From NCBI RefSeq assembly GCF_009931115.1, contig NZ_CP047491.1, positions 3,361,501-3,425,500 on the forward strand: DNA of 64,000 nt. Direction: 5' to 3'. The position numbers and the translations under genes were made by a program. The notes beneath the pieces are model-generated. The model ran no database searches and was not told where the DNA came from. It was given only the letters and a program-made list of their open reading frames with translations. Position 1 is the stretch's first letter. Every line of letters begins with the position of its first letter. This DNA comes from Microbulbifer hydrolyticus (lineage in GTDB: Bacteria; Pseudomonadota; Gammaproteobacteria; Pseudomonadales; Cellvibrionaceae). Below, piece by piece: positions 56,429 through 64,000 of this stretch.

Positions 56429-57652
56429 ATGCGCCGGGTAGCCATCACTGGAATGGGCATCACTTCCTGCATCGGCAACAACGCACAGGAAGTGCTGGCC
56501 TCCCTGAAAGCCGGCCGTAGCGGCATCCGCTACATGGACGAATACGCCGAGCTGGGCCTGCGCAGCCAGGTCGCCGGTGTAGTCGATATCGACTTCAAAG
56601 AGCATATCGACCGCAAGCACCTGCGCTTTATGGGCGACTCCGCGGCCTACGCGTACATTTCCATGGCCGAGGCAATCAAGATGTCGGGCCTGGAAGAATC
56701 GGACGTATCCAATCCGCGCACCGGCCTGGTGATGGGTTCCGGCGGCACCTCCACCGCAGCCATCATCGAGTCTGCCAACATCCTGAAGACCAAGGGCGTG
56801 CGTCGCGTCGGCGCTTACCGGGTGCCCCAGGTTATGGGCAGCACCGTATCCGCGTGCCTGGCCACCCCCTTCAAGATCAAGGGCGTGAACTACTCCATTT
56901 CCTCGGCCTGTGCCACCTCCGCGCATTGCATCGGTAACGGTGCGGAACTGATCCAGATGGGCAAGCAGGATGTGGTATTTGCCGGTGGCGGCGAGGAACT
57001 GGCATGGAGCCTGACTCACCTGTTTGACGCCATGGGCGCGCTGTCATCCAAGTACAACGATGCCCCCACCACGGCATCCCGCCCCTATGACGCGAACCGC
57101 GACGGCTTCGTGATCGCCGGCGGCGGCGGCTGTGTGGTACTGGAAGAAATGGAGCACGCCAAGGCGCGTGGCGCCAATATTCTCGCCGAACTGGTAGGTT
57201 ACGGTGCAACCTCCGACGGTTACGACATGGTAGCTCCCAGCGGTGAAGGCGCTGCGCGCTGCATGCAGCAGGCGCTGGCCGGCATGGACGGCAATGGACT
57301 TGAGGGCGGTGTCGATTACATCAACACCCACGGTACCTCGACGCCGGTGGGCGACGTCGCTGAGCTGCGGGCCATGAAGGAAGTGTTTGGCGACAAGGTG
57401 CCGGCATTTGCCTCCACCAAGTCCCTCACCGGCCACTCACTGGGCGCTGCCGGCGTACAGGAGGCCATCTACACCCTGCTGATGATGCAGAACGACTTTA
57501 TCGCCGCCTCTGCCAATGTAGAGACCGTGGATGAAGCGGCCGCAGGCCTCGACCTGGTCACCGAACTGCGCGAGACCGAAGTTCGCCGGGCCCTGTCAAA
57601 CAGCTTCGGCTTCGGTGGCACCAACGCCAGCCTGGTTTTCGACAAGGTCTGA
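56429..57652 (+). CDS. fabB: 3-oxoacyl-ACP synthase I
   Basis: Condensing enzyme that elongates unsaturated acyl chains with FabA. 407 residues; nucleophile in [18 protein letters not shown], His residues in [11 protein letters not shown] and [14 protein letters not shown] 56429 has GGAG six bases upstream; the upstream TTG start (four residues longer) is less likely. Confidence 0.97.
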   Translation: MRRVAITGMGITSCIGNNAQEVLASLKAGRSGIRYMDEYAELGLRSQVAGVVDIDFKEHIDRKHLRFMGDSAAYAYISMAEAIKMSGLEESDVSNPRTGLVMGSGGTSTAAIIESANILKTKGVRRVGAYRVPQVMGSTVSACLATPFKIKGVNYSISSACATSAHCIGNGAELIQMGKQDVVFAGGGEELAWSLTHLFDAMGALSSKYNDAPTTASRPYDANRDGFVIAGGGGCVVLEEMEHAKARGANILAELVGYGATSDGYDMVAPSGEGAARCMQQALAGMDGNGLEGGVDYINTHGTSTPVGDVAELRAMKEVFGDKVPAFASTKSLTGHSLGAAGVQEAIYTLLMMQNDFIAASANVETVDEAAAGLDLVTELRETEVRRALSNSFGFGGTNASLVFDKV

Positions 57653-57674
57653 GACCGACCAGAAACCAGGCATT

Positions 57675-57710
57675 AAAAAGGGCGAGTCGCATAGCGGCTC
57701 GCCCTTTTTT
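57675..57710. terminator. Terminator after fabB
   Basis: AAAAAGGGCGAG (57675-57686) pairs with CTCGCCCTTTTT (57698-57709), with a small inner CGC/GCG stem; T-tract on both strands, between convergent genes. Confidence 0.9.
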
Positions 57711-57760
57711 CTGGCTGGCGGCAATCAGTCACCAGCGTATCATCCCGGAAGCCACGCCTG

Positions 57761-57784
57761 AGCCTAAACCTCAGCCTAAACCTC
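57761..57784. repeat. 12-bp tandem duplication over an SDR stop codon
   Basis: AGCCTAAACCTC occurs twice in direct succession. On the minus strand the stop (TAG) of the SDR-like gene lies in the first copy, and the next copy repeats Glu-Val-stop in frame. The pattern resembles the moeA end on a smaller scale. Confidence 0.8.
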
Positions 57785-58624
57785 CGGCTTCTGCAGTCGC
57801 TCGAGCCAGAGCTCAACCTGACGAGTCAGACCCTGCCTCCAGCTACGCTGCTGGATACCGAACACATCCCGTAACCGCCCACAGCTCAGCACCGAGGATC
57901 GATCCTCTTCGGCCGGCGCCAGCACCGCCAGTTCTGCAGCAAAGTCCTCGCCGTAGAGCGAGCGCACGCGATCAATCACCTCACGGCCGAACTCCATCGC
58001 CGTACAGGTATCCGCCGAGCCGTAGTGGTACAGACCCGATTTGGGGCCGCCGCTGGCCAGCTGCTGGGTAATCGCTACCGCGACCCGCACCAGATCCGCT
58101 ACGGTCACCGGGTTGCCCTTGCTGGTGTCGTCGAGGATCACCGGCCTGCCCTCCAGCAGGCTTCGCAGGATACGCCCCAGCAAGGCGTCCTCACTGCGAT
58201 CAACCTGCCAGCCAAGGCGCAGGATACTGACGTTGTCTACCGCAGAAAGTATCTCCTCGCAGGCGAGCCAGTCTCGTCCGCGTTCGGACGAAGGAGAAGG
58301 CTCCTCCTCCTCGTCAATTTTCTTGCGGCGAGCACGCCCGAATACACCGTATGACGAGAGGTGCAACAGCGCCGTGAACGGCAATCCCTTCAGCGCTTCG
58401 CATACCGCCCGAGCCTCGGCCATCAGGGCGCCGCCACCACAGCTGGCAGCATTGATGACGATGGTGCCCGAGCGGGCGGGAAACTTCTCTGCCGTCAGCT
58501 GCTCGCGACCGACCAGCTGAACCCGGAAACCCACTTTCTGCAAACCCTTCTGCAGGGCGCTGTCGATGGCATTGCCGGCGCCGATCAGCGCCACCGTATC
58601 CGGCTGATAACCCGTGTGATGCAT
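57776..58624 (-). CDS. Extended SDR / sugar-nucleotide epimerase-like protein
   Basis: A 282-residue NAD(P)-binding protein: VALIGAGNAIDSALQKGL as the dinucleotide loop, a Tyr-containing LLHLSSYGVFG segment, and the RfbD-like LRLGWQVDRSEDALLG and GNPVTVADLVRVAV. The active-site YxxxK motif is poor (the Tyr is in SSYGVFG and no clear Lys follows four residues later), so catalysis is uncertain. It lies 17 bases after ssb on the same strand. Function unknown. Confidence 0.72.
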   Translation of the reverse strand: MHHTGYQPDTVALIGAGNAIDSALQKGLQKVGFRVQLVGREQLTAEKFPARSGTIVINAASCGGGALMAEARAVCEALKGLPFTALLHLSSYGVFGRARRKKIDEEEEPSPSSERGRDWLACEEILSAVDNVSILRLGWQVDRSEDALLGRILRSLLEGRPVILDDTSKGNPVTVADLVRVAVAITQQLASGGPKSGLYHYGSADTCTAMEFGREVIDRVRSLYGEDFAAELAVLAPAEEDRSSVLSCGRLRDVFGIQQRSWRQGLTRQVELWLERLQKPEV

Positions 58625-58641
58625 GGCGCTGTCGCCTCCGA

Positions 58642-59226
58642 TCAGAACGGAATATCGTCGTCGAAGCTGTTATCGAAGCCACCCGCCGGCGGCTGGTTGC
58701 CCGCAGGCTTGTTCTGGGGCTGGCCTGGCTGGGGCTGATTGGAAGGCGCCATCGGGGACGGTGCGGAGCGGCCCTGGGAGTACTCGTCCTGGTAGCCGCC
58801 ACCCTGCGGTCCCTGCTGGGCGTAACCACCACCCTGCTGCTGGAAACCCTGACCGCCACCCTGCTGGTAGCCACCACCCTGCTCACCGCGGCCGTCCAGC
58901 ATCTGCATTTCGCTGGCGACAATCTCGGTGGTGTAGCGGTCCTGGCCGGAGGTCTTGTCCTGCCATTTGCGCGTGCGCAGGGAACCTTCCAGATACACTT
59001 TGCTGCCTTTGCGCAGATACTCACCGGCGATCTCGGCCAGGCGATTGAAGAACACCACGCGGTGCCACTCGGTGCGCTCCTGCTGTTGACCGGTCTGCTT
59101 GTCTTTCCAGGTTTCGGAAGTCGCCACGGTGATATTGGTAACGGCGCCGCCGCTGGGCAAATAGCGGGTTTCCGGGTCACCGCCCAGGTTGCCAATCAGA
59201 ATTACTTTGTTTACGCCCCTGGCCAT
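58642..59226 (-). CDS. ssb: Single-stranded DNA-binding protein
   Basis: Binds single-stranded DNA in replication and repair. 194 residues: N-terminal OB fold ([40 protein letters not shown]), then a Gln/Gly-rich linker (about 115-180), and the acidic tip DDDIPF that recruits partner proteins. The MFS gene and uvrA beside it form an arrangement frequent in Pseudomonas relatives. Confidence 0.97.
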   Translation of the reverse strand: MARGVNKVILIGNLGGDPETRYLPSGGAVTNITVATSETWKDKQTGQQQERTEWHRVVFFNRLAEIAGEYLRKGSKVYLEGSLRTRKWQDKTSGQDRYTTEIVASEMQMLDGRGEQGGGYQQGGGQGFQQQGGGYAQQGPQGGGYQDEYSQGRSAPSPMAPSNQPQPGQPQNKPAGNQPPAGGFDNSFDDDIPF

Positions 59227-59435
59227 AAGCCTCTCCTCTACGTGAGCCTCACCCGGGTACAGATGGAGGCCCGTTCTGTATTCAAAAGTTCAAAATCGGG
59301 AAAGGCGGCGGTGGACGGACCTTCCGGCCAACCCACCGCCGCCAACAGTGTATTTATATCCAGCAGCATACAACACTCGCCCGGGGGGCGTCACCGCCGC
59401 CAGCCGCCAGCATCGCTCGCCGGAGAGATCGCCTA

Positions 59436-60608
59436 TCAGCTGCTCGCAACAGGAAGGGGCTTACCGCGCAGTTGCCACCAGGCCAGCGACCACAGCACCA
59501 GTACGCCCAGCGCCAGTGTCGCCACTGCACCCGCGCCACCCTGCCCGAAAACCACGCCGCTGAGGCTGCCGCCGACGAAGGCGCCGAGAAACTGCATGGT
59601 CGCGTAGAGGCCGGTGGCAGCACCGCGACATTCCGCCGGAGCGATACGGGTCAGCTGCGCCGGCAGCAGCGCCTCCAGCAGGTTGAAGGCGAGGAAAAAC
59701 AGCCCCAGGCAAAGAATGATCCAGCCACCGTGCACCTCTGGCATCAGGGCCACGCCGCCAAATACCAGCCCCAGTAACGCCAGGCGCATCGCTGCCGGCA
59801 CCTTGCTGCGCTTTTCCGCCAGCCGCATCAGCGGCAACATGAGCACAAACGCCCCCAGCATCAGCGGGCCATAGAGCTTCCAGTGCTGCTCGCTGGGGAG
59901 CTGGAGCTGGTCCACCAGCAATATTGGCAACGGCACGAACAACATGGTCAGCAGCAGGTGCAGGAAAAACACCCCGCACACCAGCCGCCACACATCACCC
60001 TGCGCCAGCAAGCGGGAGAAGTCGCCTTTTCGGGGCGCCCTGCGCGCAGATGCCTGCGGCGTCGGCACCAGCCGCCACACCAGCAGCATGCCCAGCAGGG
60101 CCAACAGTGCGGTCAGCCAGAAAATCGCCGACAGGCCGCCGAAACTGGCAATCAGTGGGCCGAGAACCACCGCCAGCACGAAGGCAACGCCGATGGAGGC
60201 ACCGATCACCGCCATCGCCTTGCCCCGGTTCTCATCCCGGGTCAGGTCGGCGGCCAGGGCCATGGTGGCCGCCGCAATGGCGCCGGCCCCCTGAAGAATT
60301 CGCCCGGCGATCAGCCCGAACACCGAGTCCGTCAACGCCGCCACCATGGAACCGAGCGCGAATACCGCGAGACCGAGGAAAATCACCGGCTTCCGGCCCC
60401 AGCGGTCGCTCAGCACCCCCAGGGGAATCTGCAGCAGCGCCTGACTCAGACCATAGGCTCCCAGCGCCAGCCCCAACAGGGCCGGCGTGCTGCCCTGGTA
60501 ATCGGTGCCGTACAGGGACAGCACCGGCAATACCATAAACAGGCCCAGCATGCGGAAAACGTACAGGGAGGCGAGGCCGGCCAGAGCGCGGCGTTCAGTG
60601 GGGTTCAT
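59436..60608 (-). CDS. MFS transporter (YajR-like)
   Basis: A twelve-helix major facilitator of 390 residues. Motif A appears as GVLSDRWGRKPVIFLGLAVF, and the helix-4 region as GRILQGAGAIAAATMALAAD. It begins at MNPTERRALAGLASLY; the 12-residue extension upstream has no support. It lacks the C-terminal soluble domain of E. coli YajR. Substrate unknown; its place between uvrA and ssb is conserved in relatives. Confidence 0.88.
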   Translation of the reverse strand: MNPTERRALAGLASLYVFRMLGLFMVLPVLSLYGTDYQGSTPALLGLALGAYGLSQALLQIPLGVLSDRWGRKPVIFLGLAVFALGSMVAALTDSVFGLIAGRILQGAGAIAAATMALAADLTRDENRGKAMAVIGASIGVAFVLAVVLGPLIASFGGLSAIFWLTALLALLGMLLVWRLVPTPQASARRAPRKGDFSRLLAQGDVWRLVCGVFFLHLLLTMLFVPLPILLVDQLQLPSEQHWKLYGPLMLGAFVLMLPLMRLAEKRSKVPAAMRLALLGLVFGGVALMPEVHGGWIILCLGLFFLAFNLLEALLPAQLTRIAPAECRGAATGLYATMQFLGAFVGGSLSGVVFGQGGAGAVATLALGVLVLWSLAWWQLRGKPLPVASS

Positions 60609-60721
60609 GCAAAATTCCGGACACAGCGAAAAAACGGCCCGCATTGTAGCAGCGCAGGCGACGGAGGTTGATCCCCCGTCACCTAACGGCAGGATAGAGC
60701 GAATCTATGACTGGCAAGACA

Positions 60722-62125
60722 TCAATTGCGGCCGTATTGGTCCTCGATACGCACGATGTCGTCTTCACCAAGGTAGCTGCCAGACTGCACCTCGATCAAT
60801 TCGAGGGGAATGGTGCCCGGGTTCTCGAGGCGGTGAACCACACCGAGAGGAATGAACGTGGACTCATTTTCCGTCAGCAGTATCTGATCTTCACCGCGCG
60901 TCACCTTGGCGGTGCCGCGCACCACAATCCAGTGCTCGGCGCGGTGATGATGCATTTGCAGGGACAGCTGGCAACCGGGCTTGACCACAATGCGCTTGAC
61001 CTGGAAGCGGGGACCGGCATCGATGGAGTCGTAATAACCCCATGGACGGAACACCTTGCGGTGGTTTTCCGCTTCGCTGCGATTGCTCTGCTTGAGCCGC
61101 TGCACCAGGGTTTTAACCTCCTGGACCCGGCTTTTGTCGGCCACCATCAGCGCATCATCCGTGTCCACGACCACCAGGTCTTTGACTCCCAGTATGCCCA
61201 CCAGGCGATCACCACCGTGCACCAGGCAGCCGGACGCGTCCTCGGCGAGGACATCACCGCGCAAAAGGTTTTCATTTTCGTCGCGCTCGGCCAGTTCCCA
61301 CAGCGCCGACCAGGATCCCACGTCACTCCATCCCGCCTGCATCGGTACCACCGCGGCGGATTCGGTTTTTTCCATTACCGCGTAATCCACTGAGTCCGAG
61401 GGGCAGCGGCTGAAGGCCTCGGCATCGATACGGGTGAAATCGAGATCCCGCTGGGCACCGGCGAACGCCGCGCGACAGGCTTCGAGCATGTCCGGGTGGT
61501 GTTGCGCCAGCTCTTCCAGGTAACGTGAGGCGCGGAACAGGAACATGCCGCTGTTCCAGTTGTATTCGCCGCTGGCGAGGTATTTTTCTGCGGTCGCCAA
61601 GTCCGGCTTTTCCACAAACTCTGCGACTTTCCAGCCCTCCGCCACCGCATCACCGCTGCGAATGTAGCCATAACCGGTTTCCGGGCTGGTGGGAACAATC
61701 CCGAAGGTCACCAGATGCCCGCTCTCCGCCAGCGCCGTTGCGGCGGTCACCGCCTTGCGGAAGCCCTCGTCATCCGCAACCACATGGTCGGCCGGCAGAA
61801 CCAGCAACATCGGGTCATCACCCTGCTCAACCGCCGCCAGGGCCGCCAGTGCGATGGCCGGGGCGGTATTTCGCGCACAGGGCTCGAGCAGGATCGACTG
61901 GGCAGCCCGATCCACTTCCTGCAGCTGCTCCGCCGCGGCGAAGCGGTGATTCTCGTTACACACCAGTATCGGTGCCTGCACGCCCGCGAGACCGTCGAGT
62001 CGCAGGGCCGTGGCCTGCAGCATGGTCTGGCTGCCGGCGAGGGGCAGGAACTGTTTCGGATAGGCTTCGCGCGACAGCGGCCACAGGCGCGAGCCGGTAC
62101 CACCACAGAGAATGACAGGGATCAT
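60722..62125 (-). CDS. Mannose-1-P guanylyltransferase / mannose-6-P isomerase
   Basis: Bifunctional AlgA/ManC/CpsB-type enzyme making GDP-mannose. The N-terminal pyrophosphorylase has [23 protein letters not shown] split across the signature and FVEKP; the C-terminal cupin isomerase has [25 protein letters not shown]. Length is 467 from ATG 62125 (GTG 62140 is a weaker start). Together with AlgC it gives the path from fructose 6-phosphate to GDP-mannose for a capsule or O-antigen. Confidence 0.94.
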   Translation of the reverse strand: MIPVILCGGTGSRLWPLSREAYPKQFLPLAGSQTMLQATALRLDGLAGVQAPILVCNENHRFAAAEQLQEVDRAAQSILLEPCARNTAPAIALAALAAVEQGDDPMLLVLPADHVVADDEGFRKAVTAATALAESGHLVTFGIVPTSPETGYGYIRSGDAVAEGWKVAEFVEKPDLATAEKYLASGEYNWNSGMFLFRASRYLEELAQHHPDMLEACRAAFAGAQRDLDFTRIDAEAFSRCPSDSVDYAVMEKTESAAVVPMQAGWSDVGSWSALWELAERDENENLLRGDVLAEDASGCLVHGGDRLVGILGVKDLVVVDTDDALMVADKSRVQEVKTLVQRLKQSNRSEAENHRKVFRPWGYYDSIDAGPRFQVKRIVVKPGCQLSLQMHHHRAEHWIVVRGTAKVTRGEDQILLTENESTFIPLGVVHRLENPGTIPLELIEVQSGSYLGEDDIVRIEDQYGRN

Positions 62126-62189
62126 GATTTCCGTATCCACACTGAATTATTCATTTGGGTTTATCCCCTCTGGTTGAGAGCACAACATT

Positions 62190-62217
62190 TTCGCACAGTG
62201 GCACGCCAGATTATACT
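62190..62217 (+). promoter_or_regulatory. Probable uvrA promoter
   Basis: TTCGCA (62190-62195), 16-base spacer, TATACT (62212-62217), about 60 bases before the uvrA start. No LexA box (CTGT-N8-ACAG) is seen around it. Confidence 0.4.
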
Positions 62218-62278
62218 TGACCGTTTTCCCCCGCCCGGTTCAACAACGAACCGGGCCAGCGACACAACAGGACGCCCA

Positions 62279-64000
62279 GTGGACACGATTTACGTCAGAG
62301 GTGCGCGCACCCACAACCTCAAGAATATCGACCTGGATATTCCCCGCGACAAGCTGATCGTGATTACCGGCCTGTCGGGGTCTGGTAAGTCCTCACTCGC
62401 CTTCGACACGCTGTACGCCGAGGGCCAGCGGCGCTATGTGGAGTCGCTCTCGACCTACGCCCGCCAGTTCCTGTCGATGATGGAAAAACCGGACGTGGAC
62501 ACCGTAGAGGGCCTGTCTCCGGCCATCTCCATCGAGCAGAAGTCCACGTCCCACAACCCCCGCTCCACCGTGGGCACCATTACCGAGATCTACGATTACC
62601 TGCGCCTGCTGTTTGCCCGCGTGGGCGAACCGCGCTGCCCGGACCACCACGAACCGCTGCAGGCGCAGACCGTGAGCCAGATGGTGGATCAGGTACTCGC
62701 GCTGCCGGAGGGCAGCAAGATCATGCTGCTGGCACCGGTAATCCGCGACCGCAAGGGTGAGCACCTGCATGTATTCGAGCAGCTGCGCCGCGACGGCTTC
62801 GTGCGCGCACGCATCGACGGCACGGTGTGCGACCTGGATGACACCCCCAAGCTGGATAAACGCAAAAAACATACCATCGAAGTGGTGGTGGACCGCTTCA
62901 AGGTGCGCGACGACCTGCAGCTGCGCCTGGCCGAGTCCTTCGAGACCGCACTCAATCTCACCGACGGCATCGCCTCCATCAGTTTTATGGACGGCGACCA
63001 GGAAGACCGCCTGTTTTCCGCCCGCCACGCCTGCCCGGTATGTGACTACTCACTGGACGAGCTGGAACCGCGGCTGTTTTCGTTCAACAACCCCGCTGGC
63101 GCCTGCCCGGCCTGCGACGGACTCGGTGTAAAGCAGTTCTTTGACGAGGACAAAGTGATCCTCGATGCGGAGAGCAGCATCTCCGAGGGCGCCATTCGCG
63201 GCTGGGACCGCCGCAACATCTACTACTACCACATGCTGGATTCCCTCGCGGAGCACTACGACTTCGACCTCGACAAGCCGTGGAAGAAACTGCGCAAGCG
63301 CGATCGCGAGGTCATCCTGCACGGCAGCGGCGACACCCCTATCGATTTCAGCTATGTCAACGATCGCGGCGACGTCACCATCCGCCGCCACACCTTTGAG
63401 GGCATCATCCCCAATTTCCAGCGCCGCTACCGGGATACCGAATCCCAGTCGGTGCGCGAGGAGCTGGCCAAATACCTCAGCACCCAGAAATGCCCCGACT
63501 GTAGCGGCACCCGCCTGCGCCGGGAGGCGCGCAATGTGTTTGTCGACAACCGCACCCTGTCGCAAATCACCGAGTTGCCGGTTGGGGATGCCTTCGAATA
63601 CTTCGCCAACCAGCTGAAGTTCAAGGGCGCGCAGAAGGAAATCGCGGACAAGATCCTCAAAGAGCTGCGCGACCGTTTTCGTTTCCTGGTGGACGTGGGC
63701 CTCAATTACCTGACCCTGAACCGCAGTGCCGAGACCCTGTCCGGCGGGGAAGCCCAGCGTATTCGCCTGGCGAGCCAGATCGGCGCCGGCCTTGTCGGCG
63801 TGATGTACATTCTCGACGAGCCCTCCATCGGCCTGCACCAGCGGGACAACGAGCGACTGCTGAATACCCTCACGCACCTGCGCGACATCGGCAACACCGT
63901 GATTGTGGTGGAGCACGATGAAGACGCGATCCGCGCGGCAGACTTTATCGTGGATATCGGCCCCGGTGCCGGAGTGCACGGTGGCGAAGTGGTCGCCGCC
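62279..64000 (+). CDS. uvrA: Excinuclease ABC subunit A, 5' part
   Basis: Damage-recognition ATPase of nucleotide excision repair; 574 codons are inside the window and the 3' part is cut off. GTG 62279 follows AGGA. The N-terminus [20 protein letters not shown], Walker [20 protein letters not shown], zinc-finger cysteines in [11 protein letters not shown] and CPACDGLG, the signature [13 protein letters not shown] and Walker [12 protein letters not shown] are all present. Confidence 0.97.
   Translation, partial: MDTIYVRGARTHNLKNIDLDIPRDKLIVITGLSGSGKSSLAFDTLYAEGQRRYVESLSTYARQFLSMMEKPDVDTVEGLSPAISIEQKSTSHNPRSTVGTITEIYDYLRLLFARVGEPRCPDHHEPLQAQTVSQMVDQVLALPEGSKIMLLAPVIRDRKGEHLHVFEQLRRDGFVRARIDGTVCDLDDTPKLDKRKKHTIEVVVDRFKVRDDLQLRLAESFETALNLTDGIASISFMDGDQEDRLFSARHACPVCDYSLDELEPRLFSFNNPAGACPACDGLGVKQFFDEDKVILDAESSISEGAIRGWDRRNIYYYHMLDSLAEHYDFDLDKPWKKLRKRDREVILHGSGDTPIDFSYVNDRGDVTIRRHTFEGIIPNFQRRYRDTESQSVREELAKYLSTQKCPDCSGTRLRREARNVFVDNRTLSQITELPVGDAFEYFANQLKFKGAQKEIADKILKELRDRFRFLVDVGLNYLTLNRSAETLSGGEAQRIRLASQIGAGLVGVMYILDEPSIGLHQRDNERLLNTLTHLRDIGNTVIVVEHDEDAIRAADFIVDIGPGAGVHGGEVVAA

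Noticed and set aside
62141..62278. LexA (SOS) box upstream of uvrA
   Set aside because: No CTGT-N8-ACAG or close variant on either strand; the same holds for the ssb upstream region.

Overview
The window is about 60 % GC, tightly packed and free of insertion sequences, tRNAs and rRNAs. Gene content suggests a marine gammaproteobacterium of the Cellvibrionales type, perhaps Microbulbifer-like: the uvrA / MFS / ssb order, fabA-fabB, carAB-greA, a csg curli locus and a nasST-controlled assimilatory nitrate cluster. The taxonomic call is inference from protein content only.

Left part (1-19800): the end of a transhydrogenase operon (pntA), a long AT-rich spacer, then molybdenum functions (ModA-like protein, mobA) divergent from a nitrate assimilation island. 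The island runs nasT, nasS, an MFS nitrate transporter, a PP2C phosphatase-kinase fusion, nirB, nirD, nasA and moeA. Nitrate is imported by the MFS protein, reduced by NasA (Mo-bis-MGD, served by MobA and MoeA) and then by NirBD to ammonium. The sequence shows a candidate control scheme: three sigma-54-like -24/-12 elements of identical spacing, NtrC-like palindromes before nasT and nirB, and leader RNAs with ANNGNN hexaloop hairpins next to terminators, as expected for NasT antitermination. A cupin / amine oxidase / monooxygenase group follows.

Middle (19800-37150): trmH, a dienelactone hydrolase, an ABC-2 exporter pair, a TetR-controlled RND efflux pair, then a tight five-gene minus-strand operon (polytopic coiled-coil protein, von Willebrand lipoprotein, two unusual GDPD-like proteins, secreted metallo-beta-lactamase-fold protein) that I do not recognise as a known system, and an HlyD/ATPase/permease exporter.

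Curli locus (37580-43880): a CsgD-like regulator, csgE, csgF, csgG and four curlin-repeat proteins, two of them exactly 291 residues. CsgG has a natural replacement of two of its three constriction residues.

Right part (43900-64000): housekeeping genes: greA, carBA, a YfiR-like protein, a protease/RimK fusion, dapB, sugar-nucleotide genes (algC, galU, manC/algA), fabA-fabB, an SDR protein, ssb, an MFS transporter and the 5' part of uvrA. A 111-bp structured repeat occurs twice (between nirB and nirD, and before trmH); its stems have diverged in sequence while keeping their pairing.
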